Assembly (NCBI RefSeq): GCF_004000435.1
Contig: NZ_RBVZ01000002.1
Span: 612,501 to 676,500 of the forward strand
Direction: 5' to 3'
DNA: 64,000 nt
Source of the DNA: Alexandriicola marinus
Lineage (GTDB): Bacteria; Pseudomonadota; Alphaproteobacteria; Rhodobacterales; Rhodobacteraceae
Part shown: positions 46,304 to 55,807 of the stretch, in pieces
Position numbering within the stretch: the first letter of the stretch is position 1
Layout of the letters: each line of letters starts with the position of its first letter
Position numbers and translations under genes: made by a program
The notes under the pieces: model-generated
Databases searched by the model: none
Seen by the model: the letters and a program-made list of their open reading frames with translations, nothing else
Told to the model about the DNA's origin: nothing

Positions 46304-46567
46304 TTAGCCGAGCGCTTTGACGCGGCTCGAAAGACGGGAGACTTTCCGCGAGGCGGTGTTCTTGTGCATCACGCCCTTGGTGACACCGCGCATCAGCTCG
46401 GGCTGGGCGGCGCGCAGGGCGGCCTGTGCCGCTTCCTTGTCACCGGAGGCGATCGCCTCTTCGACCTTGCGAAGGAAGGTCCGGATGCGCGAACGGCGGG
46501 CTTTGTTGATTTCGTAGCGACGCTCGTTCTGACGGGCGCGCTTTGCAGCTTGACGGGAGTTTGCCAT
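46304..46567 (-). CDS. rpsT: 30S ribosomal protein bS20
   Basis: This 87-residue basic protein begins [20 protein letters not shown] and contains [20 protein letters not shown] and [18 protein letters not shown], the standard bS20 helices. It binds 16S rRNA helices 9, 11 and 44 in the 30S subunit. It is followed by a strong terminator and then the dnaA upstream region. The order rpsT-dnaA is common in Rhodobacterales. Upstream on the plus coordinate is a perfect palindrome GGAACCGGTTCC (46631-46642). Confidence 0.97.
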   Translation of the reverse strand: MANSRQAAKRARQNERRYEINKARRSRIRTFLRKVEEAIASGDKEAAQAALRAAQPELMRGVTKGVMHKNTASRKVSRLSSRVKALG

Positions 46568-46727
46568 GTTATCGGCTCCGTTTCGTAAATGTCATTTCCA
46601 TCACGCGGCGAAGCCGATTGACCGGGTTTTGGAACCGGTTCCGTCCGGCCAAAGCGGGCCTCACACGCATTTCTGCGCTCTCTTAGGACCAATCCCCAGG
46701 AAATGGAAGCCGGAATCTTCGGGCTGG

Positions 46728-47504
46728 TTAGCGATCCCGGAATTGTGCCTCGCGCTTTTCGGTGAATGCGGACATGCCTTCGGACTGATCCTCTGTCGCA
46801 AAAAGCGACTGGAACAGCCTGCGTTCATAGAGCACGCCTTCGGCAAGCGTCGTCTCGTAGCTGCGGTTGACCGCATCCTTCACCGCGCGCGCGGCAAGGA
46901 GCGACTTCTCGGAGATCTTGACCGCAGCGCTGCGCGCCTCGTCCATGAGTTTCTTGACCGGCACGACACGGCTCACAAGGCCCGATCTTTCGGCCTCTTC
47001 GGCATCCATGAACCGCCCTGTCAGATGCATGTCCATCGCCTTGGACTTGCCCACCGAGCGCGTCAGCCGCTGGGTTCCACCGATTCCAGCGACAACGCCA
47101 AGGTTGATTTCCGGCTGACCGAACTTGGCCGTATCGGCCGCGATGATGAAATCGCACAGCATCGCAAGTTCGCATCCACCGCCCAGCGCATAGCCGGACA
47201 CGGCCGCGATGACCGGCTTGCCGACGTTGCAGATCCGATCGCTCGGGCCGGAGAACGGGTCGTTGTAGAACATCTCGACAAAGGTCTTGTCCGCCATCTC
47301 CTTGACATCGGCGCCAGCCGCGAAGGCCTTTTCCGATCCAGTGAGGATGATGCAGCGCACCTTGTCGTTCCGGTCGGCCTCTTCCATCGCCTGGGCAAGC
47401 TCGGTCATCATCTGCTTGTTCAGGGCGTTCATCGCCTCTGGCCGGTTGAGGGTGATCGTCGCGATATAGTCGGATATGTCGACAGTAATGGTCTCGTAGG
47501 CCAT
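46728..47504 (-). CDS. Enoyl-CoA hydratase
   Basis: This 258-residue crotonase-family enzyme hydrates 2-enoyl-CoA in beta-oxidation. The oxyanion/active-site regions are visible: [34 protein letters not shown] (first catalytic Glu region) and [20 protein letters not shown] (second Glu). The C-terminus reads [24 protein letters not shown], typical of mitochondrial-type short-chain hydratases. It stands between mutM and rpsT on the same strand and does not form an obvious fatty-acid operon. Confidence 0.93.
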   Translation of the reverse strand: MAYETITVDISDYIATITLNRPEAMNALNKQMMTELAQAMEEADRNDKVRCIILTGSEKAFAAGADVKEMADKTFVEMFYNDPFSGPSDRICNVGKPVIAAVSGYALGGGCELAMLCDFIIAADTAKFGQPEINLGVVAGIGGTQRLTRSVGKSKAMDMHLTGRFMDAEEAERSGLVSRVVPVKKLMDEARSAAVKISEKSLLAARAVKDAVNRSYETTLAEGVLYERRLFQSLFATEDQSEGMSAFTEKREAQFRDR

Positions 47505-47567
47505 TGCGGCGCCCCTCGATCTCGTGTCCCGAAGCGTAGGACTAACAATTGCGGGGCGGGGATCAAG

Positions 47568-48419
47568 TCATCTTTGACATGACGGACAATAGAACGACGA
47601 GCGACCGGACTGGACAACACGGCGAATCGTGCCCCCGCACCCCTCGCCCCGGCAAGGCTCCCCCTCGCGGTCATAGACACGGAATGTGTGCTGGAAATAT
47701 CCAAGCTCACCATCGGCTTGGCGATAATCACGCAGGGATGATCCGCCGGCCTCGATCGCGTCGTTCAGCACATCGCGGATGACGGGCACAAGGCCCGCGG
47801 CGCGGGCCGAAGAAATATTGCCTGCCTTGCGCCGAGGACTGATGCCAGAGCGGTGCAAAACCTCGCACACATAAATATTCCCCAGACCCGCGACGATTCT
47901 CTGATCGAGCAGGGCCGACTTCATCGGCGTGTTTCGCCCTTTGAGACGCCCGGCAAGATAGGGGCCGTCAAACGCATTCCCCAACGGCTCGGGCCCAAGG
48001 TCGCGCAGCAGCCAATGCTCTTCGACAGAAACCGTCGGTGCAAGGTCCATCGCCCCGAAACGCCTTGCATCATTGAAGGTGATCCGCGCGCCGTTCCCCA
48101 TCTCGAGGATCACATGATCATGTTTTTGCGGGGCCGGGTGATCGTGGTGGAACTGACCGATCGCCAGACCCGAAATCAGCATTCTGCCCGACATGCCGAG
48201 GTGGATGATCAGCGTCTCTCCGGTCGAAAGATCCGCAAGGATATATTTCGACCGGCGGCGCAGGGCCGTTACCGTCGCGCCCTGAAGTCGATCCGCCATT
48301 GCCTCGGGAAGGGGCCAGCGCAGGTCGGGCCGGTTGACCTGTGCCTGCGCGATCACCTGCCCCGCCATTGCGGGCTCAAGCCCGCGACGGACTGTCTCTA
48401 CCTCTGGCAATTCAGGCAT
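47568..48419 (-). CDS. mutM: Formamidopyrimidine-DNA glycosylase
   Basis: MutM removes 8-oxoguanine and formamidopyrimidines and nicks the abasic site. The 283-residue protein starts [13 protein letters not shown], with the catalytic Pro and Glu at positions 2-3 after Met removal, has the conserved [10 protein letters not shown] with its lysine, and ends in a zinc finger, [20 protein letters not shown] then FYCPSCQR, with four cysteines. The gene is divergent from ubiE (85-base gap), a layout common in this group. Confidence 0.97.
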   Translation of the reverse strand: MPELPEVETVRRGLEPAMAGQVIAQAQVNRPDLRWPLPEAMADRLQGATVTALRRRSKYILADLSTGETLIIHLGMSGRMLISGLAIGQFHHDHPAPQKHDHVILEMGNGARITFNDARRFGAMDLAPTVSVEEHWLLRDLGPEPLGNAFDGPYLAGRLKGRNTPMKSALLDQRIVAGLGNIYVCEVLHRSGISPRRKAGNISSARAAGLVPVIRDVLNDAIEAGGSSLRDYRQADGELGYFQHTFRVYDREGEPCRGEGCGGTIRRVVQSGRSSFYCPSCQR

Positions 48420-48503
48420 GGCGCGCTTCCTCTGGTGCGGCTGGGGGTGTAAGCGACTTGAAGCGCTCTATAAAGAGAGCAAAGGAAAGGACGGCAAGAC
48501 CTC

Positions 48504-49271
48504 ATGTCGGACGACAAGGATCACATGCCCGGCGACGGGACGACACATTTCGGCTTCGAGACCGTGGCCGAGGATGAAAAGGCGGGCCGTGTTCAGGGCG
48601 TCTTTACCAGCGTCGCCAGCCGCTATGACCTGATGAACGATGTCATGTCCGGCGGCGTTCACCGCCTCTGGAAAGACGCCATGATGGACTGGCTGGCCCC
48701 GCGCCCCGGTCAGCGGCTTCTGGATGTGGCTGGTGGCACGGGCGATATCTCGTTCCGCTTTCTCGACCGGGCCGGATACGGCCATGCGACAGTGCTCGAC
48801 CTGACCGAATCCATGCTGGTCGAGGGGCGCAAACGGGCCGAGGCCGCAAAGATGGGCGGCGCGCTCGACTGGGTGGTCGGCGATGCGATGGCCCTGCCAT
48901 TCGACGACAACAGCTTTGACGTCTATACGATCAGTTTCGGCATCCGGAACGTGACGCGCCCGCAGGATGCGCTGTCCGAAGCCTTTCGCGTGCTTCGTCC
49001 CGGCGGACGGCTCATGGTGCTGGAATTCAGCCAACTGCCCAATCCGCTGATGCAGAAAGCCTATGATCTGTATTCCTTCAACGTGATCCCGGCGATGGGC
49101 CAGGTCATCACGAATGACAGGGCCAGCTATCAGTATCTGGTCGAATCGATCCGGCGTTTCCCCGATCAGGAAACGTTTCTGGGCATGATCCGCGAAGCCG
49201 GTTTCGAGAATGCCAAATTCCGGAACCTGACGATGGGTGTCGCGGCACTGCATTCGGGCTGGAAACTCTGA
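48504..49271 (+). CDS. ubiE: UbiE, C-methyltransferase of ubiquinone/menaquinone synthesis
   Basis: UbiE adds the ring C-methyl group of demethylmenaquinol and the corresponding ubiquinone precursor. The 255-residue protein has [20 protein letters not shown], the SAM-binding [16 protein letters not shown] and the conserved [32 protein letters not shown]. The stop is one base from the start of ubiB at 49273, so the two are coupled. The arrangement mutM | ubiE-ubiB is standard in Rhodobacterales. Confidence 0.97.
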   Translation: MSDDKDHMPGDGTTHFGFETVAEDEKAGRVQGVFTSVASRYDLMNDVMSGGVHRLWKDAMMDWLAPRPGQRLLDVAGGTGDISFRFLDRAGYGHATVLDLTESMLVEGRKRAEAAKMGGALDWVVGDAMALPFDDNSFDVYTISFGIRNVTRPQDALSEAFRVLRPGGRLMVLEFSQLPNPLMQKAYDLYSFNVIPAMGQVITNDRASYQYLVESIRRFPDQETFLGMIREAGFENAKFRNLTMGVAALHSGWKL

Positions 49272-49272
49272 C

Positions 49273-50805
49273 ATGCGCGGCCCGCACAATATCTGGCGCC
49301 TTGTCCGCACAGGCGCGACACTCGAACGCGCCGGCGCCATGCGGCATCTTCTCGATGCGGTCGAGGCGCCCCGGATGGTACGGATTGCGGCCCGGACACT
49401 GGCGCTCCCCTTTCGGTGGCTGGGCTATCGCGGCGACCCCTCCGTCCCGCCCCTGACCCGGGCGCTGACGGCTCTTGGGCCCGCCTATATCAAATTCGGA
49501 CAAATCCTTTCGACCCGCCCCGACGTCGTGGGCGACGAACTCGCCGATCAGCTGAAGGTTCTGCAAGACAAGCTGCCGCCCTTTCCCCGATCAGAAGCCA
49601 AGAGGATGATCGAGCAGGAGCTGGGCATCTCCGTCGACGAGGTCTTTTCCGATTTCTCGGAACCGGTTGCCGCCGCCTCTATCGCGCAGGTTCACAAGGC
49701 GACCCTGCGCAAGACGGGGCAGGACGTGGCCGTCAAGGTCCTTCGCCCCGGTATCCACAAGGCGTTTCGCAAGGATATCGACGCCTTCTATTTCGCCGCG
49801 CGCACGATCGAATTCCTGTCACCTGCCTCGAGACGCCTTCGGCCAATGGACGTGATCGAGCATTTCGCCGGTGTCGTCTGGGGTGAACTTGATCTGCGAC
49901 TCGAAAGCTCCTCCGCATCGGAATTCGCCGTCAATACCGAGCAGGACGAAGGCTTTGTTCTACCAAAGGTCAACTGGGATCTGTCCGGACGGCATGTGAT
50001 GACGCTCGGATGGGCCGAGGGGATCGGCGCCGGCGATCTGGAGGCACTTGATGCCGCCGGCCACGACCGCAAGGAACTGGCACTTCGGGTGCTGCAGCTT
50101 TTCCTGCGCCACGCCCTGAGGGATGGCCTTTTCCACGGCGACATGCATCAGGGCAACCTGAAGATCGCGCCCAACGGGGACATCATCGCCTATGATTTCG
50201 GGATCATGGGGCGGATCGATGAATATACCCGCCGTGTTTATGCCGAGATCCTGTTCGGTTTCATCCGGCGCGACTACCGACGGGTGGCAGAGGTTCATTT
50301 CGAGGCCGGGTATGTCCCAGCTGATCGCGATGTCGATGAATTTGCCCGCGCCCTGCGCGCCGTGGGCGAGCCGATCTTCGGGATGGATGCCAGCCACATT
50401 TCGATGGGTCGGCTGCTGAGCTATCTTTTCGAGGTAACTGAACGGTTCGGCATGGAAACGAGGACGGAGCTGATCCTCTTGCAGCGCACGATGGTCGTTG
50501 TCGAAGGCGTGGCCCGGAGCCTCGACCCGCATATGAACATCTGGAAAGCCGCACAGCCCGTCGTAGAAGACTATATCAAGGACAGCATGGGACCGCGTGC
50601 CATCGCGCGCGACCTGATCCAGACCGCGCGCGTCTTTGCCCGGTTCGGGCCCCGTCTGCCACAATTGGCCGAGGCCGCATTGATCCGGTCGACCAACCCC
50701 GAACCGGTCCAGCGGCGCGCGCGCATCCGGCCAGCATTGGGATGGATGGCTCTGGGCGCGGCAATCGCATTGGCTGCGACATCGGTTCTGACGATATTCT
50801 GGTGA
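49273..50805 (+). CDS. ubiB: UbiB, ubiquinone biosynthesis ABC1/ADCK-family kinase-like protein
   Basis: UbiB is an atypical kinase/ATPase needed for ubiquinone production, probably by mobilising lipid intermediates. The 510-residue protein has the KxGQ motif (YIKFGQILSTRPD) and the kinase-like core VAAASIAQVHKATL, VAVKVLRPG, HGDMHQGNLKI and AYDFGIMGRID. The C-terminus ends in a membrane helix (MALGAAIALAATSVLTIFW). The start at 49273 is used because it directly follows ubiE. It converges on flgD with a 6-base gap. Confidence 0.96.
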   Translation: MRGPHNIWRLVRTGATLERAGAMRHLLDAVEAPRMVRIAARTLALPFRWLGYRGDPSVPPLTRALTALGPAYIKFGQILSTRPDVVGDELADQLKVLQDKLPPFPRSEAKRMIEQELGISVDEVFSDFSEPVAAASIAQVHKATLRKTGQDVAVKVLRPGIHKAFRKDIDAFYFAARTIEFLSPASRRLRPMDVIEHFAGVVWGELDLRLESSSASEFAVNTEQDEGFVLPKVNWDLSGRHVMTLGWAEGIGAGDLEALDAAGHDRKELALRVLQLFLRHALRDGLFHGDMHQGNLKIAPNGDIIAYDFGIMGRIDEYTRRVYAEILFGFIRRDYRRVAEVHFEAGYVPADRDVDEFARALRAVGEPIFGMDASHISMGRLLSYLFEVTERFGMETRTELILLQRTMVVVEGVARSLDPHMNIWKAAQPVVEDYIKDSMGPRAIARDLIQTARVFARFGPRLPQLAEAALIRSTNPEPVQRRARIRPALGWMALGAAIALAATSVLTIFW

Positions 50806-50811
50806 GATCGA

Positions 50812-51477
50812 TCACTGCGAAACGGCGCTCAGCGCGCTGACCTGGCTGGAGGCGACGGCAACGTCGCCGTCAAGCACAAGCAGGATCTGCCCACCTTCCG
50901 ACACGACTTCCTGCACCTCGCCATAGACCTGCGCGGGCTCCTGCAGAATGATCTCGCCCTCGGAGTAGCTGACCACCTCGAAGAAATAGACGCCATCCTC
51001 GTAGGGAATGCCGTATTCATCTGTTCCCGACCAGTCGATCGGGTCGGCGGAGACGGGGATCTCGCTACGCTCGATCTCTTCGCCATCTTCGTTCGAGACG
51101 ACCAGCTCGACCTTGTCCGAAATCGCCGCGGGGTTGGGCGCGATCGTCACCGGATCTCCATCGTAATAGGCTGGCATCGGAGCCCGGATCACGGTTCCGA
51201 TCCAGTTGGCCATGTCGGCCACGCTGCTTGCCGCGAGTGTATCGCCCAACGCAACTAGCAGTTCGTTGGAAAGAACCTGCTGTTCCACGCCCGAGAAGGT
51301 GGCAAGCTGCACTGCGAAATCCGTGGATTCAAGCGGATCAAGGGGATCCTGGTATTTGAGCTGGGTCGATAGCAGTTGAAGGAACGTGTCGAAATCCGAA
51401 GTGATCGTCGAATTGACCGACGACGTCGATGTGGTTGGCGTGGTCACACTCACGCTGTTGATCGTGTCTGGTTCCAT
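50812..51477 (-). CDS. flgD: FlgD, flagellar hook assembly (capping) protein
   Basis: FlgD caps the growing hook and is needed for hook polymerisation. The 221-residue protein has the N-terminal FlgD signature DFDTFLQLLSTQLKYQDPLDPL then ESTDFAVQLATFSGVEQQ. A Tudor/FnIII-like C-terminal part contains YEDGVYFFEVVSYSEG. Its Ser/Thr-rich N-terminus is the export region. Upstream (on the minus strand) is fliK, 8 bases away: fliK-flgD forms an operon that is typically found together. Confidence 0.94.
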   Translation of the reverse strand: MEPDTINSVSVTTPTTSTSSVNSTITSDFDTFLQLLSTQLKYQDPLDPLESTDFAVQLATFSGVEQQVLSNELLVALGDTLAASSVADMANWIGTVIRAPMPAYYDGDPVTIAPNPAAISDKVELVVSNEDGEEIERSEIPVSADPIDWSGTDEYGIPYEDGVYFFEVVSYSEGEIILQEPAQVYGEVQEVVSEGGQILLVLDGDVAVASSQVSALSAVSQ

Positions 51478-51485
51478 GAGTTTTC

Positions 51486-53504
51486 CTAAAGTCTGATGTC
51501 CACATGCCCGGTGGCAGTCTGCTGTACGGCCTGCTGCGGCGCAGTGAACCCATCCGTGCGGCTTTCGGTATTCTGGTTCATCTCGGTCGCGGGAACATGA
51601 CGTTCCGGCTTGTCCCGGTCCGGGGCGTCACCGAAATCGAACGCGATATCCTCGTATCCCATGTCGGCAAGTTCGCTGACCAAATCCTGAATACTTCGCC
51701 GGATCAGCTCGAGCGTTTCGAGCCGTTCTGCATTGACGAACAGGGTCATCGAACGTTCGTCCCCCCGAAGCACGAGCGTGACCCGGCCAAGTTCCTCGGG
51801 CTCCAGCCTGAGGATCGTCTCGGAACCTGATGGCCCATGCAAAGCCAGACCGATCTGATAGGCAACCGGTGGCGCCGGGAGCCCAGAAGCGACCGACGCA
51901 GGCGTTCCAACGCCGTGAAGTGTCGGCGTCGAGCCTGGCACGGTTGACGAAACCGCGGTGTCGGGCACCGGATCAACTGTCACGGCCGGCATTCCGGCCC
52001 AGTCAGACGCGCGCGCTCCGCCCGGGCCGAAGGATGAAATCGCGGGTGCCGCGTTGTGTTGCACGGCCCCGCCGAAAGGTCGGGCCATGGTTTCGGTCGT
52101 CGCGACCCGCCCCCAGGTCGGTGCTTCCACGGGCAGATCCCGATCAATCTTCTCTGTATCTGTTCCAGCGGCGGGGGTAGCGGCGGAGATTTGAGCAGGA
52201 TTCGAGTGCGACCATGGTGATCCTGAGCCACTGGGCGCGGCATGGGAGACGTGGATTGCCGCAGTATCAGAACGCTTGTTCGATTCCCGCAAGACAGGAA
52301 CCCGGGCGTCTGATCTGCCCGATGTCGTTTGGGACGTCGCAAGCTCGGGCGCCGCCCGCCCTGCTGTTGGGGCCCACGCCTCAATGAGCGGCAGCGCCGG
52401 TTCCCGGGCCGACGATACACGCGCCATGCTGTCGTATGGGGCAGCAAATGGTCTGATTGTTGCTGGCTGGGCGCGGTCCTCCGATCTGAGCGTTCCGCTG
52501 TGCTGGACAACCGCGGAATTGACGAACGGAGACTTGGCCACAAACTGGCCCGGTGGATCCATATCTGACACTGGGTTTTCAACGACGGCCGGAGGCCGCG
52601 GAAGTTCGACAGGCCTCCCTTCCTTGAACACCGGGCCGTCTGGAGATTTGACGTGAGCCGCAACGACCGAATTCGCCAGCTCGGCACGCCATTCGATATG
52701 TTCCAGCCGCAGAGACGTTCGCACGTCGTGACCACCCCGCGAAGCATTCGAAACACGGTCATCAGAACCCGAGTTCGCAATTCTGGCCAAGGCCACTTCG
52801 CTGGGTTCTTCGGTCAGCAAGCCAGGTCCGAGAGTATGGCGCCTGTTGTTAGGGTGTTCGAATTGGAGCCCCGGATTTGCAATGCGATCGGTCTGTTCAC
52901 GTCTGACGGCAGTGTCGCCACCCTGAGCAGTCAGCCCGAAGACCTGTCCATCCAACAGGGTATCTTTGCCCTTCAGTAGCGGTATTTGACCGGCATCCCC
53001 ACCGAAGGGTCTCGACTTGTCCTCAAGAACCTCGACAGGCAGCGGTATTGCCAGTTCCGGAGCGGCACCTGACGGCAAAGGAACCAACGGGTCTTGTCCG
53101 GATACCGGTTCAGTGTCTGATGCGGGCGCAGGGAAGATGTCGGTTTCCATCTCGACGTCGAAGGATTCGTCTGTTCCGTCAAGGTCGGAAGCCCCCCCCG
53201 CGCCATCGAAGAGGGAGGTTTCATCAGTTCCGTCGTGGTCAGAAGACGCCAGGCTCGCTCGTGGAACCAAACTCCCGTCCGCTGTGGGCGCAGGTGACCG
53301 AGAATCTGGCGCTGCTTTGCGCATTTGATCCATGGAAACATACTCGGGATCTGTTCGATCGACCATCGACCGGAACCGTGCCGGATCCATCTGGCCCGCA
53401 GAGGCAGTCGCATCCCCCTTATCGAGATTGCGGGCGACGGGCCCCTTTTGAAGGCCAGTCCCATCCGAACCCGACAGATCGCCCCTTCCAGGAAATGAGA
53501 ACAT
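51486..53504 (-). CDS. fliK: FliK, flagellar hook-length control protein
   Basis: FliK acts as the hook ruler and switches export specificity at FlhB. The 672-residue protein has a long low-complexity central part rich in P, S, D and T, as usual, and a conserved C-terminal Flg_hook domain: VAYQIGLALHGPSGSETILRL, EPEELGRVTLVLRGDE and LVSELADMGYEDIAFDFGD. Only this last part is conserved in the family. The ATG at 53504 has GGAG shortly upstream; the longer frame starts at TTG or GTG. It is divergent from flgJ. Confidence 0.9.
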   Translation of the reverse strand: MFSFPGRGDLSGSDGTGLQKGPVARNLDKGDATASAGQMDPARFRSMVDRTDPEYVSMDQMRKAAPDSRSPAPTADGSLVPRASLASSDHDGTDETSLFDGAGGASDLDGTDESFDVEMETDIFPAPASDTEPVSGQDPLVPLPSGAAPELAIPLPVEVLEDKSRPFGGDAGQIPLLKGKDTLLDGQVFGLTAQGGDTAVRREQTDRIANPGLQFEHPNNRRHTLGPGLLTEEPSEVALARIANSGSDDRVSNASRGGHDVRTSLRLEHIEWRAELANSVVAAHVKSPDGPVFKEGRPVELPRPPAVVENPVSDMDPPGQFVAKSPFVNSAVVQHSGTLRSEDRAQPATIRPFAAPYDSMARVSSAREPALPLIEAWAPTAGRAAPELATSQTTSGRSDARVPVLRESNKRSDTAAIHVSHAAPSGSGSPWSHSNPAQISAATPAAGTDTEKIDRDLPVEAPTWGRVATTETMARPFGGAVQHNAAPAISSFGPGGARASDWAGMPAVTVDPVPDTAVSSTVPGSTPTLHGVGTPASVASGLPAPPVAYQIGLALHGPSGSETILRLEPEELGRVTLVLRGDERSMTLFVNAERLETLELIRRSIQDLVSELADMGYEDIAFDFGDAPDRDKPERHVPATEMNQNTESRTDGFTAPQQAVQQTATGHVDIRL

Positions 53505-53612
53505 CCGGACTCCGTTCAATGAGTTGCCCGGATCAAACTTCACCAAGAAGCTTACTCATTCTTTACCGAAATGGGGACTAATCGACCAAACAAGATTGAA
53601 TTGGAGACTTTC

Positions 53613-53906
53613 ATGGAACTCACCGGCGCAAGCCAGAATCCGGCGCGCACGCCCGACCTGAACAATGCCGATCAGCGGTTGGCGGATCTCAAGGATGCCG
53701 CCATCCGTCTCGAGGCAAGTTTTCTCGCCGAAATGCTGAAGAGTGCCGGTATGGGCATGCCACGCGACGCCTTCGGAGGCGGCCACGGGGAGGAGCAGTT
53801 CGCCTCGCTGCTTGTTCAGGAACAGGCCGATCGCATCGCGCGGGCAGGCGGTATCGGACTGGCGGAAACGATCTTTGATGCCCTCAAGAGGCAGCCGGAT
53901 GCCTGA
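53613..53906 (+). CDS. flgJ: FlgJ-like rod-binding protein, short form
   Basis: This 97-residue protein corresponds to the N-terminal rod-binding domain of FlgJ (AAIRLEASFLAEMLKSAGMG and EEQFASLLVQEQADRIARAGGIGLAETIFDAL). The peptidoglycan-hydrolase domain of enteric FlgJ is missing, as in many alphaproteobacteria, where a separate muramidase acts. The start at 53613 has GGAG upstream. The stop region overlaps the flgN-like start by eight bases. Confidence 0.9.
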   Translation: MELTGASQNPARTPDLNNADQRLADLKDAAIRLEASFLAEMLKSAGMGMPRDAFGGGHGEEQFASLLVQEQADRIARAGGIGLAETIFDALKRQPDA

Positions 53907-54234
53907 TCCTCATCATGATCTGAACAGCCTGCTTGACGCCGAACACAATGCCCTGCTGTCGGGCGACTACGCCATTCTCGCCAAGCTTTCTTCGCGCAAA
54001 TTCGCGCTGTTGGAAAACGAAGCTGTCTTTGCGGACCTGGCGCAATCCGGCGAACTTCGGCGCAAGCTGGATCGGAACCAGACCTTGCTTGCCATGGCGA
54101 TCAGCGGGGTCCGATCTGCCCGCGGCGATATCGATGCGATCGAAGGGCAAAGGGGGGGCTTCCAGGCATATGACAAATACGGCGGAAGAAACGTGGTCGG
54201 GGGGGCGCCATCCGGATTCGAACGGAAGGTCTAG
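53899..54234 (+). CDS. FlgN-like flagellar export chaperone
   Basis: This 111-residue, mainly helical protein (LNSLLDAEHNALLSGDYAIL, then LSSRKFALLENEAVFADLAQ) has the size, context and C-terminal YDKYGGRNVVGG pattern of FlgN, the chaperone for hook-filament junction proteins FlgK and FlgL. These two genes are not in the window. The ATG at 53899 overlaps the end of flgJ. Sequence conservation in FlgN is weak, so the name rests on context plus length. Confidence 0.65.
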   Translation: MPDPHHDLNSLLDAEHNALLSGDYAILAKLSSRKFALLENEAVFADLAQSGELRRKLDRNQTLLAMAISGVRSARGDIDAIEGQRGGFQAYDKYGGRNVVGGAPSGFERKV

Positions 54235-54261
54235 ACCCGTAGAATTTGCCGAAAAGCCTAA

Positions 54262-54283
54262 TGGCATTAACCCCGCGCATTAA
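54262..54283 (+). promoter_or_regulatory. Possible regulatory element upstream of the flagellin gene
   Basis: TGGC (54262-54265) overlaps a pair of TTAA motifs (54267-54270 and 54280-54283) nine bases apart. GG-N10-GC (54263-54276) also fits the spacing of a sigma54 promoter, but the -12 region lacks TT before GC. CtrA sites are TTAA-N7-TTAA, so the spacing is off by two bases. It sits about 160 bases before the flagellin start. Unproven. Confidence 0.3.
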
Positions 54284-54442
54284 GACTTCGTTCAGCTCTG
54301 AAGCACAGTTTGCCTTCACATCCAGGAGGATACTCTCTGATCGCGGAAGCGGCAGTTGAACGTCAGAACGGCGACCCGAGCCGCCCGAAGGCGGGTTTTC
54401 GAAACCCTGCGCAAAATGCGCACGAAACAAGGACCAATTCTG

Positions 54443-55288
54443 ATGTCCAGCATTCTGACAAACAACGGCGCGATGGTCGCGCTTCAAACGCTCAAGTCCA
54501 TCAATGCAGACCTGGCAAAGACCCAGGACATGATCTCCACCGGCAAGGAAGTCGCCACCGCGAAGGACAATTCCGCGCTGTGGGCCATCTCGAAGGTCAT
54601 GGAATCCGACGTCGCCGGCTTCAAGGCGATCTCAGACAGCCTTTCTCTTGGCGAATCCACCGTTGCGGTTGCCTCCGCAGGGGCCGAACAGATCGTCGAA
54701 GTCCTCAAGGACATGAAGGAACTTGCCGTTTCCGCGCAAAGCGAGAACGTTGACTTCGCCAAGATTCAGGCGGACATGGACGAGATGGCCGCCCAGGTGG
54801 CATCGGTCATCGGCGCGTCGCAGTTCAATGGCGCGAACCTCTTGGCGAGTGATATCGACGGGAACGGCGCAACCAGTCTCACTGTTCTGAGTTCGCTTGA
54901 CCGTGTCGGCACCGGCGCGCCGACCGCCACGACGATCAGCGTCGACACGGTCGACTTCGAGGCCGATATCGATCTGGCTGCGGACCTGACCGCCATCACC
55001 GACACTGCCACCGCAGCAACGGCTCTCGGTGAACTGGAAACGTTCCTGCAAACGGCAATCGATGGAGCAGCCGCTCTGGGGGCCTCCGCCGCCCGCTTGC
55101 AGGATCAAAATGTCTTTGTCGGCAAGCTGGTTGATGCGATGAAATCCGGCATCGGCACTCTGGTCGATGCCAACATGGAAGAGGCGTCGGCGAAACTGCA
55201 GGCACTTCAGGTGCAACAGCAGCTGGGCGTGCAGTCGCTTTCGATCGCGAATCAGGCACCTCAGACGATCCTGTCTCTGTTCCGGTAA
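54443..55288 (+). CDS. fliC: Flagellin
   Basis: This 281-residue flagellin has only the conserved D0/D1 parts with a short middle. The N-terminal part is MSSILTNNGAMVALQTLKSI, MISTGKEVATAKDNSALWAI and AVSAQSENVDFAKIQADMDE. The C-terminal part is LVDAMKSGIGTLVDANMEEA, SAKLQALQVQQQLGVQSLSI and ANQAPQTILSLFR. The start at 54443 has AAGGA upstream, and an extension of the frame to 54356 was rejected. It is followed by flaF and flbT, which control its translation and export in alphaproteobacteria. Confidence 0.96.
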   Translation: MSSILTNNGAMVALQTLKSINADLAKTQDMISTGKEVATAKDNSALWAISKVMESDVAGFKAISDSLSLGESTVAVASAGAEQIVEVLKDMKELAVSAQSENVDFAKIQADMDEMAAQVASVIGASQFNGANLLASDIDGNGATSLTVLSSLDRVGTGAPTATTISVDTVDFEADIDLAADLTAITDTATAATALGELETFLQTAIDGAAALGASAARLQDQNVFVGKLVDAMKSGIGTLVDANMEEASAKLQALQVQQQLGVQSLSIANQAPQTILSLFR

Positions 55289-55402
55289 CGGTGATGGAAA
55301 GGGAGGGGCCGGATTCGACCGGCCCACTCCTGCCCCGTCTTTTCGCGCAGATCGGGCGGAAAACCCGCTCACCGTTCTCTTATCGCTCCGGAAGGAAAGC
55401 AC

Positions 55403-55807
55403 GTGAACGCTATCGAACAGGCGCGCCGAGCCTATGGCCCTGCCCACTCCCCCACCAAGAACGCCAGATCCGTCGAGTATCAGGCCTTCGTCAATGTCAT
55501 AAGCCGCTTGAAGAAACACTCCGCAGCGGGCGCGAAAGAGTTTCCGTCTCTCGTCGCCGCACTGCACGAGAATCGGACGCTCTGGACGATCCTCGCGGCC
55601 GATGTCGCCGACCCGGACAATGCGTTGCCCGAAACCCTGCGGGCCCAAATCTTCTATCTCGCCGAATTCACGGACCTCCAGACCAGCAAGATTCTGCGCG
55701 GTGAAGGCACCGCCGACAGCCTGATCGAGATAAATGCGGCTGTGATGCGCGGACTCGCAGGTCATCAAGGGCCGGACGAGGCCGCAGACGACAGGCGCGC
55801 AAACTGA
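55403..55807 (+). CDS. flaF: FlaF, flagellar biosynthesis regulator
   Basis: FlaF is required for flagellin secretion/synthesis in alphaproteobacteria. The 134-residue protein has the conserved pattern NAIEQARRAYGPAHSPTKNA, RSVEYQAFVNVISRLKKHSA, then WTILAADVADPDNALPETL and RAQIFYLAEFTDLQTSKIL. It lies 114 bases after the flagellin gene. Its stop overlaps the flbT start (TGATG at 55805-55809). The two proteins act in balance on flagellin mRNA. Confidence 0.94.
   Translation: MNAIEQARRAYGPAHSPTKNARSVEYQAFVNVISRLKKHSAAGAKEFPSLVAALHENRTLWTILAADVADPDNALPETLRAQIFYLAEFTDLQTSKILRGEGTADSLIEINAAVMRGLAGHQGPDEAADDRRAN

Noticed and set aside
54196-54237. tRNA-like 3' end (T-arm TTCGAA with a GC-rich flank) on the minus strand at the end of the flgN-like gene
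   Set aside because: The T stem has a mismatch, no matching acceptor or anticodon arm is found on the minus strand, and the bases encode a C-terminus that fits FlgN proteins. Neither a tRNA nor an attachment site is supported.
55306-55325. GGGCCGG/CCGGCCC hairpin after the flagellin gene as a terminator
   Set aside because: No T run follows directly; flaF probably depends on read-through, so I left it out.
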